Source: Pedobacter sp. BMA
GTDB taxonomy: Bacteria; Bacteroidota; Bacteroidia; Sphingobacteriales; Sphingobacteriaceae
Assembly: GCF_001027745.1 (NCBI RefSeq)
Contig: NZ_LECU01000004.1
Span: 372,001 to 436,000 of the forward strand
Length of the DNA: 64,000 nucleotides
Direction: 5' to 3'
Part shown: positions 27,811 to 36,305 of the stretch, one piece after another
Position numbering within the stretch: position 1 is the stretch's first letter
Layout: the number at the start of each line of letters is the position of its first letter
The notes under the pieces: generated by a model
The model's input: only the letters and a program-made list of their open reading frames with translations
Told to the model about the DNA's origin: nothing
The model's database searches: none
Position numbers and translations under genes: made by a program

Positions 27811-28443
27811 ATGAACAGACGAGATTCCATAAAGGCTTTAGGTTTAACCGCCATAAGTACAACTGTACTTGTTGAAGCCTGCAAACAACCTGAAAATACT
27901 GCCGACAAACCTATTCCCGAAGAACCGAAAGCAGAGACCGGCAGGGAACAATGGGAAACAGACCGTGATAAAAAACTAAAAGCTGAAAAATATTTCAATG
28001 AGCATGAAATGGCAACCATCACCATTCTCGCAGACATTATCATACCAAAAGATGATATTTCGGGAAGCGCATCAGATGCGAAGGTTCCGGAATTTATCGA
28101 GTTTATTGTTAAGGATATTCCTGAACATAAAGTACCGATGAGGGGCGGACTAAAGTGGCTTGATATTTATTCATTTAACAAATTTGAAAAATCATTTGTC
28201 GAAGCTTCAGAAAGCCAGCGCATTTCCATTATAGATGAAATAGCCTATCCGAACAGGGCCAAACCTGAGGTTCAGCCTGGAGTAACTTTTTTTAACAGGA
28301 TGCGTGATTTAACTGCATCAGGTTTTTACACAACAGAAATTGGGGTAAAAGATATTGGGTATGCAGGAAATGCGCCTAACCAATGGGAAGGTGTTCCTGC
28401 TGATGTACTAAAACAATACGGAATGGAGAATATTAAAATATAA
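27811..28443 (+). CDS. Gluconate 2-dehydrogenase subunit 3-like protein (Tat lipoprotein)
   Basis: A 210-residue small subunit starting one base after the GMC gene. The N-terminus, MNRRDSIKALGLTAI, is a twin-arginine type signal ending in a lipobox-like VEAC. It should therefore be exported folded and lipid-anchored. The body (from about residue 60) matches the gluconate 2-dehydrogenase subunit 3 family (MATITILADIIIPKDD). In characterised relatives this subunit pairs with the FAD subunit and helps its export. The third, cytochrome c subunit is not in this locus. Confidence 0.88.
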   Translation: MNRRDSIKALGLTAISTTVLVEACKQPENTADKPIPEEPKAETGREQWETDRDKKLKAEKYFNEHEMATITILADIIIPKDDISGSASDAKVPEFIEFIVKDIPEHKVPMRGGLKWLDIYSFNKFEKSFVEASESQRISIIDEIAYPNRAKPEVQPGVTFFNRMRDLTASGFYTTEIGVKDIGYAGNAPNQWEGVPADVLKQYGMENIKI

Positions 28444-28478
28444 TAACAAACCGTCATTACAGAGTGGCTTTATCAGCT

Positions 28479-28515
28479 GGCGAAGCAGTCTTAACACAAA
28501 TAAGATTGCTTTGCC
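28479..28515. terminator. Long hairpin between convergent genes
   Basis: A 15-base stem with two G-U pairs (arms 28479-28493 and 28501-28515, loop acacaaa). There is no T-run, so it may act as an mRNA-end structure for either converging transcript or be a dispersed palindromic element. Confidence 0.45.
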
Positions 28516-28549
28516 GCCGCTCTTCGCATGATGAATAGAGGAGTGTAAA

Positions 28550-31510
28550 CTACTCCAGAATCAAAATCATACCCTTCCCTTTTTCAACAGGAATAGATTT
28601 TCCTTCTGGATAACTTCCTGAAGGCTGAAATTTATCAATATTCGGGGCGGAAATTTTTACCTTCGCAGCATCTAATCCCAGCTTACCCCAATCAATTGTC
28701 AGATTAACTTTTGTATCTGCCTCATCCCAACTCGCCAGTGCAACCATTGTTTTATTTTTCTGTTTATATACCGTTGCCAAAACTTTTGGATTATCTGTTT
28801 TTACCGGGCAATTATCGCTCCAATAGCCTATCATTGCCGAACCTTTAATTCCAAAATCATCCCAGACCTTCCACAATGGCCTGGGGTCACTTTTATCAGA
28901 CCAACCCAACCGGTTTGTCATACCGTAAATCATTCCGCGCCAGGGGTTGCCATCGTCCTGTAGCATTTCGCCCATCAAGCCAAATGGAATACCGCTTATT
29001 TCGGTTAAAAAGAAATCGGGTTTATTTTTTTCATAATCGAAATATTCTCCAAACCACAACCGGTTTAAATATGGAAAATGTTCCATGTAAAGGATGGCAC
29101 TGTTGTTAAAACCGTCGCTTTTATTATATTGATTAGCAGAATGCAGATCAATAATACCTGGGTGATTATTTTGAGTCAGGACACGTTTAATCCGTTTCAT
29201 GGTAATACGGTCGAATGCTACGTCATCAAGATAAACGCCATCGATAGCAACATTATTAACCAGCCAGTTCATTCCCTCAACGTAATAGTTATGCCAGCGG
29301 TTCATGCCACTGTTTATGATCGCAGCATCCTTGATCTCCGGTACAAACCAGGCAGCAATGTAGTTTGAATCCAAATGTTCCTGCAACCAGCTAAAACCGC
29401 CACCTTTACCTGGCGAATAAACCTCGGTTCCCAAACTTCTCAAGGCGGGCCATTCATAGGCATGATTGGAAAGCTCGCGAACCGTATTGTAAATCTTAAC
29501 TTTTAATCCTTTCTGATGTGCTTCATTAACGTATGATTTCATTTTTTTCCATTCAATAAACGGATAGTTTATCCAGGGGTTAACCGGTGTGGCATGATGT
29601 ATATTTACTACGGTTGCACCAGTTGCTTTAATCGAATCAAGATCGCCGTATTTATGGTAAAAACGGTTATCCCACTGAAAATCGGTATCGAGTAAATGGA
29701 ATGGGGTAATGAGCAGATTAAAATTATAATACAGCACCTCCCCTTTTTTCATTGTTCTCGCTCCGGTAAAATTATCTGCCAGCATCGAACTTCCTTTTAC
29801 ATTAATCTGAATTCCTCCTTTATTCTCATTACCCCATGATTTAGGTAATACTAAAGGCTTCTGAAGATAAAAATTGGTGTTCAAGGGCCTCACGTAGTTT
29901 TCATCCCTTAAGTTGTAATATAGGCCCACATTTACATTTCCTATCCATACAGCATCTTGATTTTTGTGTCCAACATCCCACTTCCACTGTACAGTATCGG
30001 GCCTTAATCCGCCTTTTTCACCCAGGCCCATCAAGTAGTTTGTAGAATTCTTATCGAAAGGGATATGGAAATTAATATTAGAAAAGCTAACATCTTTTAG
30101 AGCTTCAACTTTAACGCTATAATGAACATAACCATCAAATTCCAGCGATGCTTCAATATTCATCTTCAGGTTTTCTGAAGTATTACCGGCTACCCATTTA
30201 ACTATTCCATCTTCCTTAGTAGTAATTTGCAGGCCAGCAGTGGTAAATTTCTCCTGTGTTTTAGGAGTGGTATAAAAATGAAAGTGTATCGGCTCGTATA
30301 AAATATTATTGGGTTTATCTGTATAATCCGTCATTTCGGAATTGAAATACGTCTGGATTTGTTTTGGAAAACCATCTGCATTAATTTCAAATTTCCTGCC
30401 CAGCAGGGAAATTACATTTCCGTTAACTTTTAAAGAAGTATAGGGTGCCACAACGGTATTGGCCTGTGCAAGTGTAGAATTCAGCCACGTTAAACGGGTC
30501 TGTTTCTCAGGCGTTCCTACCCCAGCATCTGCCAAAAGGTTATTAGCAACATTTAATTGTATATCGATTATCTTAGCGGCACCATTAGACTTTACCGTGA
30601 ACTTACCTTTGTAAACTCCGGCAGGCATGTTTTTCGGAATGTTAACCGTAATCCAAAGTGGCTGAACATTTCCCTTATTTACAGTCACAACATTTATTAA
30701 AGGCTTGCTGTCATAACCTGTTCCATTAGTGTTTATACAAGTAATATACTTTGAGGAAATGCTATTGCCTTTGGCAGACCTCAAATCGCCGAAACTAACT
30801 TTTACATCTGTTAATTGTTTTAACGCGTAAATGCCTAACTGAAAAGAATAATTTTCACCCCTACTTGCTGAACCTACAAAAACTTTTGACGGCCCCTGAC
30901 GTATCCAGCGGTAAGGCAAATCCCTCTGCATCTTAACAGGAAACATTCTGTCCTCAGGAAACACCAGAAAGGGCTTATTAGGATACCTGGATACGAGAGC
31001 AGCTGTTTCCTTTGCAGTTGCGATAACCTCCATAGGGTAAAAGCTGTTGAATGAATCAATTGACTGAATTTCTAAGGGGCTGGCGTTGATTGCAACCTTA
31101 TCGCTCCCAGACAGTTTGATGTTGTTTGCCTTAAGATATGTACTTTTAGGATAGTTACTTCGTCCTTCGTTCTTATATGGCATATAGTAAACATAATACT
31201 TACCATGATTAGGAGCCTCAAAATAGATATCAGCACTTTCCCTGCTGAAATTTTCAGTCCCTAATATCCTAACGTTTTTTCCTTTTTCATTCTGCACAAT
31301 CATTCCCTTTAACCCGGGGTGCTCATCACGACGGCGCCAAAAGATTCTAGTATGCGCTACCTTGCCTACCCCCTTGAAAAAAATTACAACGCGGTGGTTA
31401 CCCAACGAGTCAGGATTCCAGGCACCATTTCCATTGGTATATTTTAAAATCTGGGCGCTAACAGACAGTGAAGAAAAAAAAAGGAAAAAAAGAAAAAGCT
31501 TAAATTTCAT
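28550..31510 (-). CDS. Large secreted putative glycoside hydrolase (DUF6067-like)
   Basis: A 986-residue exported protein. The signal peptide is MKFKLFLFFLFFSSLSVSAQ. About 500 residues of beta-rich sequence come first. They are followed by a probable TIM-barrel region (about 600-870) with the acidic strand end VAIDGVYLDDVAFDR, then FLTEISGIPFGLMGE, and a short beta-sandwich C-terminus. I place it with the uncharacterised Bacteroidota DUF6067/GH123-like glycosidases, tentatively. No SusC/SusD pair or other carbohydrate genes are next to it, so the substrate is unknown. It is transcribed alone, on the same strand as the ribosomal operon, which a terminator closes upstream. Confidence 0.7.
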   Translation of the reverse strand: MKFKLFLFFLFFSSLSVSAQILKYTNGNGAWNPDSLGNHRVVIFFKGVGKVAHTRIFWRRRDEHPGLKGMIVQNEKGKNVRILGTENFSRESADIYFEAPNHGKYYVYYMPYKNEGRSNYPKSTYLKANNIKLSGSDKVAINASPLEIQSIDSFNSFYPMEVIATAKETAALVSRYPNKPFLVFPEDRMFPVKMQRDLPYRWIRQGPSKVFVGSASRGENYSFQLGIYALKQLTDVKVSFGDLRSAKGNSISSKYITCINTNGTGYDSKPLINVVTVNKGNVQPLWITVNIPKNMPAGVYKGKFTVKSNGAAKIIDIQLNVANNLLADAGVGTPEKQTRLTWLNSTLAQANTVVAPYTSLKVNGNVISLLGRKFEINADGFPKQIQTYFNSEMTDYTDKPNNILYEPIHFHFYTTPKTQEKFTTAGLQITTKEDGIVKWVAGNTSENLKMNIEASLEFDGYVHYSVKVEALKDVSFSNINFHIPFDKNSTNYLMGLGEKGGLRPDTVQWKWDVGHKNQDAVWIGNVNVGLYYNLRDENYVRPLNTNFYLQKPLVLPKSWGNENKGGIQINVKGSSMLADNFTGARTMKKGEVLYYNFNLLITPFHLLDTDFQWDNRFYHKYGDLDSIKATGATVVNIHHATPVNPWINYPFIEWKKMKSYVNEAHQKGLKVKIYNTVRELSNHAYEWPALRSLGTEVYSPGKGGGFSWLQEHLDSNYIAAWFVPEIKDAAIINSGMNRWHNYYVEGMNWLVNNVAIDGVYLDDVAFDRITMKRIKRVLTQNNHPGIIDLHSANQYNKSDGFNNSAILYMEHFPYLNRLWFGEYFDYEKNKPDFFLTEISGIPFGLMGEMLQDDGNPWRGMIYGMTNRLGWSDKSDPRPLWKVWDDFGIKGSAMIGYWSDNCPVKTDNPKVLATVYKQKNKTMVALASWDEADTKVNLTIDWGKLGLDAAKVKISAPNIDKFQPSGSYPEGKSIPVEKGKGMILILE

Positions 31511-31630
31511 TGCAATAGTATTTTAAGCTAATTTATAGATACATAGTCGAATTACTGCTATGTAATGAAAAAATGAAGCAAACGTTTGTCTGACTTTTGA
31601 TTAAACGGAACAGGCCTAAAGCATAGACCC

Positions 31631-31661
31631 AAAAAAAAAGTCCTGCTCTTTCGAGCAGGAC
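31631..31661 (-). terminator. Rho-independent terminator of the S10-spc-alpha operon
   Basis: Stem gtcctgctc/gagcaggac with loop tttc; on the minus strand it is followed by about nine T residues. It lies 24 bases beyond the rplQ stop. Confidence 0.92.
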
Positions 31662-31684
31662 CTTTCATTATAAGGTGAATAAAT

Positions 31685-32185
31685 TTATTCTCCTTTTGCT
31701 TCTTCAGTAGCAGGTGCTTCAGTTGCAGCTTCTTCGGTAGCTTCAGCTTTAGGAGCAGCAGTTTTGCTTCTTCCACGACGAGTAGTTTTCTTCTCTTCTT
31801 TAGCTTCCGATTCTTTACCGTAAACTTCGTTATAATCTACCAATTCAATTAAAGCCATCTCAGCGTTATCACCTAAACGGTTGTTTAATTTAATGATACG
31901 AGTGTAACCACCTGGACGATTTGCAACCTTTTCAGCAATTTCACGAAACAAAATTGTTACCACCTCTTTATCTTGTAGATAAGAAAATACAATACGACGT
32001 GAGTGGGTAGTATCACTTTTAGATTTAGTGATAATTGGCTCCACATAACTACGTAAAGCTTTCGCTTTAGCTAAAGTAGTAACGATTCTTTTTGCTTTAA
32101 TAAGTGAAGTAGCCATGTTAGCTAACATTGCTTTTCTGTGGCTGTCGGTTCTGCCTAAGTGATTAACTTTTTTACCGTGTCTCAT
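31685..32185 (-). CDS. rplQ: 50S ribosomal protein L17
   Basis: A large-subunit protein near the exit tunnel. The conserved start [12 protein letters not shown] and the core up to about residue 120 are intact. Beyond it is an extra tail of about 45 residues made of Lys/Arg and then Ala, Glu and Thr ([20 protein letters not shown]), which the 127-residue E. coli protein lacks. It is the last gene of the alpha operon, 95 bases after rpoA, with a hairpin between, and a strong terminator follows. Confidence 0.97.
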   Translation of the reverse strand: MRHGKKVNHLGRTDSHRKAMLANMATSLIKAKRIVTTLAKAKALRSYVEPIITKSKSDTTHSRRIVFSYLQDKEVVTILFREIAEKVANRPGGYTRIIKLNNRLGDNAEMALIELVDYNEVYGKESEAKEEKKTTRRGRSKTAAPKAEATEEAATEAPATEEAKGE

Positions 32186-32254
32186 TGTTCTTTGATTAAG
32201 TGCATACCGTCTCTGTCTCAGAGGGAATTATACACTGTTAAAAATTATTTATTT

Positions 32255-32281
32255 AACGTTTGGCGCTAGGCGCCCAACGTT
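32255..32281 (-). repeat. Hairpin between rpoA and rplQ
   Basis: An 11-base stem with one G-U pair (aacgtttggcg/cgcccaacgtt) touching the last base of rpoA. The minus-strand sequence after it is AT-rich (taaataaataattttt) without a clean T-run. It could protect the upstream mRNA or attenuate rplQ. Confidence 0.55.
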
Positions 32282-33273
32282 TATTCTTCGTCTAACTTAA
32301 ATTTAGACAGGTTCATACCAAATGACAAACCTTTTGATTTTACTAATTCCTGAATCTCTGTTAAAGATTTTTTACCGAAGTTTCTGAATTTTAACATATC
32401 AGCCACATCATAAGAAACTAAATCAGCTAAAGTACGGATGTCAGCAGCTTTTAAGCAGTTTAATGCCCTAACTGAAAGATCCATATCCACTAATTCAGTT
32501 TTAAGGATTTTACGCATGTGTAAAATTTCCTCGTCAACTTCTTTAGTTTCTTCTTTTGCCTGCGACTCTAATACTAAATTTTCATCCGAGAATAGCATAA
32601 AGTGCTGGATAAGAATCTTAGCTGCCTCTTTTAACGCTTCCTCTGGGTGGATAGAACCATCAGTTGAAATGTCTAATACCAATTTCTCATAATCCGTCTT
32701 TTGTTCAACACGGAAATTTTCAATGGTATATTTCACGTTTTTCATTGGTGTGTAGATCGAATCGATAGCGATTACACCTACCACAGCATCAGCAACTTTA
32801 TTTTCTTCAGCAGGAACATAACCACGACCTTTATTGATCGTTAATTCAACTTCCAAAGTAACAGATTTATCCATATTGCAAATAACATGCTCAGGGTTTA
32901 AAACTGTAAAGTTGTTAGAGAATTTAGTAATATCACCGGCTTTAAACTGATCCTGACCGTTTACAATGATGAAAACTTTCTCAGCATCACCAGAATCACC
33001 AGTTTTCTTAAAACGCACTTGTTTTAAGTTCAAAATGATATCAGTTAAATCTTCCACAACACCTTTTATGGTAGAAAATTCATGAGAAACGCCTGAAAAA
33101 CGAATAGTAGTAATAGCATAACCTTCTAATGAAGAAAGTAAAATTCTTCTTAAGGCATTACCAATTGTTACACCGAAACCGGGCTCTAAAGGACGAAATT
33201 CAAATGTGCCATCGAAATCAGTTGATTTCTGCATGATCACTTTGTCTGGTTTCTGAAATGCTAAAATTGCCAT
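32281..33273 (-). CDS. rpoA: RNA polymerase alpha subunit
   Basis: A 330-residue subunit that nucleates RNA polymerase assembly and contacts promoter UP elements and activators. The N-terminal dimerisation domain (about 1-230) has [20 protein letters not shown] and [10 protein letters not shown]. The C-terminal domain (about 255-320) has [14 protein letters not shown] and [14 protein letters not shown]. An intrinsic-terminator-like hairpin separates it from rpsD upstream. Confidence 0.98.
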   Translation of the reverse strand: MAILAFQKPDKVIMQKSTDFDGTFEFRPLEPGFGVTIGNALRRILLSSLEGYAITTIRFSGVSHEFSTIKGVVEDLTDIILNLKQVRFKKTGDSGDAEKVFIIVNGQDQFKAGDITKFSNNFTVLNPEHVICNMDKSVTLEVELTINKGRGYVPAEENKVADAVVGVIAIDSIYTPMKNVKYTIENFRVEQKTDYEKLVLDISTDGSIHPEEALKEAAKILIQHFMLFSDENLVLESQAKEETKEVDEEILHMRKILKTELVDMDLSVRALNCLKAADIRTLADLVSYDVADMLKFRNFGKKSLTEIQELVKSKGLSFGMNLSKFKLDEE

Positions 33274-33314
33274 TTATATTTTTTTAAATTCGTTATTGAA
33301 TATATAGTAACAAG

Positions 33315-33347
33315 AAAAAAGTTAATTACCCTTTCGAGGTAATTAAC
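33315..33347 (-). terminator. Intrinsic terminator/attenuator between rpsD and rpoA
   Basis: A perfect ten-base stem (gttaattacc/ggtaattaac, loop ctttcga) is followed on the minus strand by six T residues. It lies inside the alpha operon, 11 bases beyond the rpsD stop and about 42 bases before rpoA. Confidence 0.75.
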
Positions 33348-33358
33348 TATCTTATTTA

Positions 33359-33967
33359 TTACTTCGAGTATAACTCGATGATTAAGTTTTCCTTAATGTT
33401 TTCAGGAATCTCGTCGCGCTGAGGATAAGTTAAGAACTTACCAGTTAACTCGCTAGCATTCCATTCTAACCAGGCAAACTTATTGATTGTTCTGCCTGCA
33501 ACAGAGTTACTAATTGATTCTAAAGATTTAGATTTTTCACGAACCGCCACAACATCACCTGCTTTTAACTGGTATGAAGGGATATTTACAACTTCACCAT
33601 TCACAGTAACGTGTTTATGGCTAACTAACTGGCGTGCACCAGAACGGGTTGTTGCAATACCTAAACGGTAAACTGTGTTATCTAAACGTGCTTCTAACAA
33701 TTGAAGTAAGTTATCACCTGTGATACCAGCACGTGAAGAAGCTTTTTTAAACAAGTTACTGAACTGCTTTTCTAATACACCATAAGTATATTTTACTTTT
33801 TGTTTCTCCATTAACTGGATTGCATACTCAGATTGTTTTCCTCTTCTTTTAGACACACCGTGTTGTCCAGGAGGATAATTTTTTCTGTCTAATACCTTAT
33901 CAGGACCGAAGATTGGTTCTCTGAATTTACGGGCAATTTTTGATTTGGGGCCTGTATATCTTGCCAT
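33359..33967 (-). CDS. rpsD: 30S ribosomal protein S4
   Basis: A 202-residue primary 16S rRNA-binding protein, starting [18 protein letters not shown]. The S4 RNA-binding domain is at about 92-155 ([20 protein letters not shown]). It contains no cysteine, so it is the zinc-free S4 form. In E. coli S4 represses its own operon; whether that holds here is unknown. Confidence 0.98.
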   Translation of the reverse strand: MARYTGPKSKIARKFREPIFGPDKVLDRKNYPPGQHGVSKRRGKQSEYAIQLMEKQKVKYTYGVLEKQFSNLFKKASSRAGITGDNLLQLLEARLDNTVYRLGIATTRSGARQLVSHKHVTVNGEVVNIPSYQLKAGDVVAVREKSKSLESISNSVAGRTINKFAWLEWNASELTGKFLTYPQRDEIPENIKENLIIELYSK

Positions 33968-34028
33968 TTTTTTCTGTTTTTAAAGTATCATCCAACCTGT
34001 AGCTGGAGATTCTTAGCTTTAAAATTAA

Positions 34029-34418
34029 TTAAACTCTTCTCTTTTTAGGAGGACGACATCCGTTGTGAGGAAGCGGCGTAATATCTTTGATAGATGTTAC
34101 TTCGATACCTGCTACTTGCAAAGTTCTGATTGCAGATTCACGACCTGAACCAGGACCTTTTACAAAAACCTCAACTTTACGTAAACCTAAGTCAAACGCA
34201 ACTTTACCGCAATCTGAAGCTGCTTGACCAGCTGCATACGGCGTGTTCTTTTTAGAACCTTTAAAGCCCATTTTACCAGCAGACGACCATGAAATAGTCT
34301 GTCCGTTGTTATTGGTTAATGTAACGATGATGTTGTTGAAAGTAGCATTGATATGCGCCTGACCGACAGGCTCAATTACAACGATACGTTTTTTTGTTAC
34401 TTTTTTACTCTTAGCCAT
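34029..34418 (-). CDS. rpsK: 30S ribosomal protein S11
   Basis: A 129-residue platform protein. The conserved centre reads [20 protein letters not shown] and the end [20 protein letters not shown]. It is separated from rpsM by a 155-base gap holding an inverted repeat, although these genes usually lie close together. Confidence 0.98.
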   Translation of the reverse strand: MAKSKKVTKKRIVVIEPVGQAHINATFNNIIVTLTNNNGQTISWSSAGKMGFKGSKKNTPYAAGQAASDCGKVAFDLGLRKVEVFVKGPGSGRESAIRTLQVAGIEVTSIKDITPLPHNGCRPPKKRRV

Positions 34419-34435
34419 TTTATCTTTTAGATTTT

Positions 34436-34565
34436 AGATATGAGACTTGAGATATGAGACTTTCTCTATCCCGATACTCAGTATCCTACTTTTTCTCTTT
34501 TATTCCAGATTTGAGCAGATGATAAAGACATGGTTCCCACATCTTGAATCTCACATCTCATATCT
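34436..34565. repeat. Short-period repeat in inverted arrangement between rpsM and rpsK
   Basis: On the left, agatatgagacttgagatat repeats a gagatat-like heptamer. On the right, atctcacatctcatatct is the same motif inverted. The outer ten bases (34436-34445 and 34556-34565) pair perfectly. It can fold in the operon mRNA. Confidence 0.65.
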
Positions 34566-34573
34566 ATCAATTA

Positions 34574-34951
34574 TTACTTAGTAGCTTTTTTCTTGTTAGC
34601 AACTGTTTTTCTCTTACCCTTACGAGTACGTGAGTTATTTTTAGTACGCTGACCACGAGAAGGTAAACCTTTTCTGTGACGTAAACCACGGTAACAACCA
34701 ATATCCATTAAACGCTTGATGTTTAACTGAACCTCTGATCTTAAAGCACCTTCTACTTTAATTTCATCATTGATCATTGTACGGATCGCTGATAACTCAT
34801 CATCAGACCAGTCCTGTACTTTTTTGTTTAGATCGATACCTGCAGTAGTTAAAATACGTTGTGCAGTAGTTCTACCAATACCATAGATATAAGTTAAACC
34901 AATCTCTCCTCTTTTGTTTCTTGGTAAATCAATACCTGAAATCCTTGCCAT
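34574..34951 (-). CDS. rpsM: 30S ribosomal protein S13
   Basis: A 125-residue head protein contacting the P-site tRNA and bridging to the 50S subunit. It begins [20 protein letters not shown], with the helix-turn-helix [11 protein letters not shown] and the conserved [18 protein letters not shown]. The C-terminal tail is very basic. First gene of the alpha section, after rpmJ. Confidence 0.98.
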   Translation of the reverse strand: MARISGIDLPRNKRGEIGLTYIYGIGRTTAQRILTTAGIDLNKKVQDWSDDELSAIRTMINDEIKVEGALRSEVQLNIKRLMDIGCYRGLRHRKGLPSRGQRTKNNSRTRKGKRKTVANKKKATK

Positions 34952-35021
34952 ATTTCTTTATTTTTTTAAGTAATTCCGAACGGCGGGCCACCGTTGTACG
35001 GTACATTACAATATTTTTTAA

Positions 35022-35138
35022 TTACCCCTGACGTTGCTTATACTTAGGATTTTTCTTGTTGATAACGTAAAGTTTACCTTTACGGCGAATAATCTTACAA
35101 TCAGCGCTACGTTTTTTAATTGATGATCTAACTTTCAT
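35022..35138 (-). CDS. rpmJ: 50S ribosomal protein L36, zinc-free form
   Basis: A 38-residue protein read directly from the bases: [20 protein letters not shown], then a middle part and the end PKYKQRQG. In zinc-binding L36 the ligands are Cys11, Cys14, Cys27 and His33. Here position 11 is Ser, 27 is Asn and 33 is Tyr, and only Cys14 remains. This is the zinc-independent version, whose expression does not depend on zinc supply. It starts one base after the infA stop. Confidence 0.95.
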   Translation of the reverse strand: MKVRSSIKKRSADCKIIRRKGKLYVINKKNPKYKQRQG

Positions 35139-35139
35139 T

Positions 35140-35358
35140 TTATTTGTATCTATAAGTGATGCGTCCCTTTGTTAAATCATAAGGAGACATCTCTAGTTTT
35201 ACTTTGTCACCAGGAAGAATTTTGATGTAGTGCATCCGCATCTTTCCTGAAATGTGGGCAATAATCTCGTGTCCGTTCTCAAGTTCTACCCGGAACATCG
35301 CATTTGATAATGCTTCCCTTATTACTCCGTCTTGTTCAATTGAGGCTTGTTTAGCCAT
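35140..35358 (-). CDS. infA: Translation initiation factor IF-1
   Basis: A 72-residue OB-fold protein that binds the 30S A-site during initiation. Starts [20 protein letters not shown] and contains [20 protein letters not shown], then RITYRYK at the end. It lies between map and rpmJ as in many spc operons. Confidence 0.98.
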   Translation of the reverse strand: MAKQASIEQDGVIREALSNAMFRVELENGHEIIAHISGKMRMHYIKILPGDKVKLEMSPYDLTKGRITYRYK

Positions 35359-35429
35359 ATTTTATTGATTGTTACTTAATTAGCTGCTTCTAAACAGGGT
35401 TGCAAAATTAAATAAAAATTTTTAATTAT

Positions 35430-36218
35430 TTATTTATTTTGTTGTAAAACTTCTTCTATGATAGAAAAGGTTGATAAAACCTCTGCTTTACCCTTTTTAA
35501 CAGCAACAGTGTGTTCAAAATGTGCTGATGGTTTATTATCATTCGTAGTTACCGTCCACCCATCTTTATGGAACTTAACACCTGCAACCCCTGCATTAAT
35601 CATGGGCTCTATCGCGATAACCATTCCTTCTTCAAGTTTTGGTCCAGCGCCACGTTTGCCATAATTGGGAACCTCGGGTTTCTCATGAAGGTTAATACCT
35701 ACACCATGCCCAACAAGCTCTCTTACAACAGAAAAACCGTTAAGCTCAGCAAATTGTTGAACGGCAAAACCGATATCTCCAACACGCATGCCAGCAACAG
35801 CTTTTTCTATTCCCAGATCAAGACAGCGCCTTGTTACTTCTAAAAGCTTTTGTTTTTCAGCATCAATTTCCCCGATAGCAAATGTATATGCAGAATCACC
35901 GAAATAGTTATTCTTAACTACACCACAATCAACAGAAACCAAATCACCATCTTGTATCACATAACCACTTGGAAACCCATGAACAACTTGTTCATTCGGG
36001 GATATGCAAAGAGAGTTTGGAAAACCATTGTAATTTAGAAATGCAGGGATCGCCCCATGATCATTAATGAATTCGTAAGCCAGCTTGTCCAGAGTTAAAG
36101 TAGTCATGCCTGCCTTTATTACTTTTGCCACTTCAGCTAAAGTTTTTGAAACAAGCATGGAACTTTCTCTTATTAATTCAATCTCTTCAAGAGACTTATA
36201 ATAAATTTTGGACATCAT
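35430..36218 (-). CDS. map: Methionine aminopeptidase, type I
   Basis: A 262-residue enzyme removing N-terminal Met from nascent proteins. All five metal ligands can be placed: the two Asp in SVDCGVVKNNYFGDSAYTF, the His in LVGHGVG, the Glu in AIEPMI, and the last Glu in FEHTVAV. Two adjacent ATG codons could serve as start. It sits between secY and infA in the ribosomal operon, a common arrangement. There is no zinc-finger extension. Confidence 0.97.
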   Translation of the reverse strand: MMSKIYYKSLEEIELIRESSMLVSKTLAEVAKVIKAGMTTLTLDKLAYEFINDHGAIPAFLNYNGFPNSLCISPNEQVVHGFPSGYVIQDGDLVSVDCGVVKNNYFGDSAYTFAIGEIDAEKQKLLEVTRRCLDLGIEKAVAGMRVGDIGFAVQQFAELNGFSVVRELVGHGVGINLHEKPEVPNYGKRGAGPKLEEGMVIAIEPMINAGVAGVKFHKDGWTVTTNDNKPSAHFEHTVAVKKGKAEVLSTFSIIEEVLQQNK

Positions 36219-36305
36219 TTAAGTTTTGAATGCGTCAATTGAGAGAGAGTAGCTATCTAATGGCTTCTATCGCCCGATTTATCATCCAACATTCAATTAT
36301 TGCCA

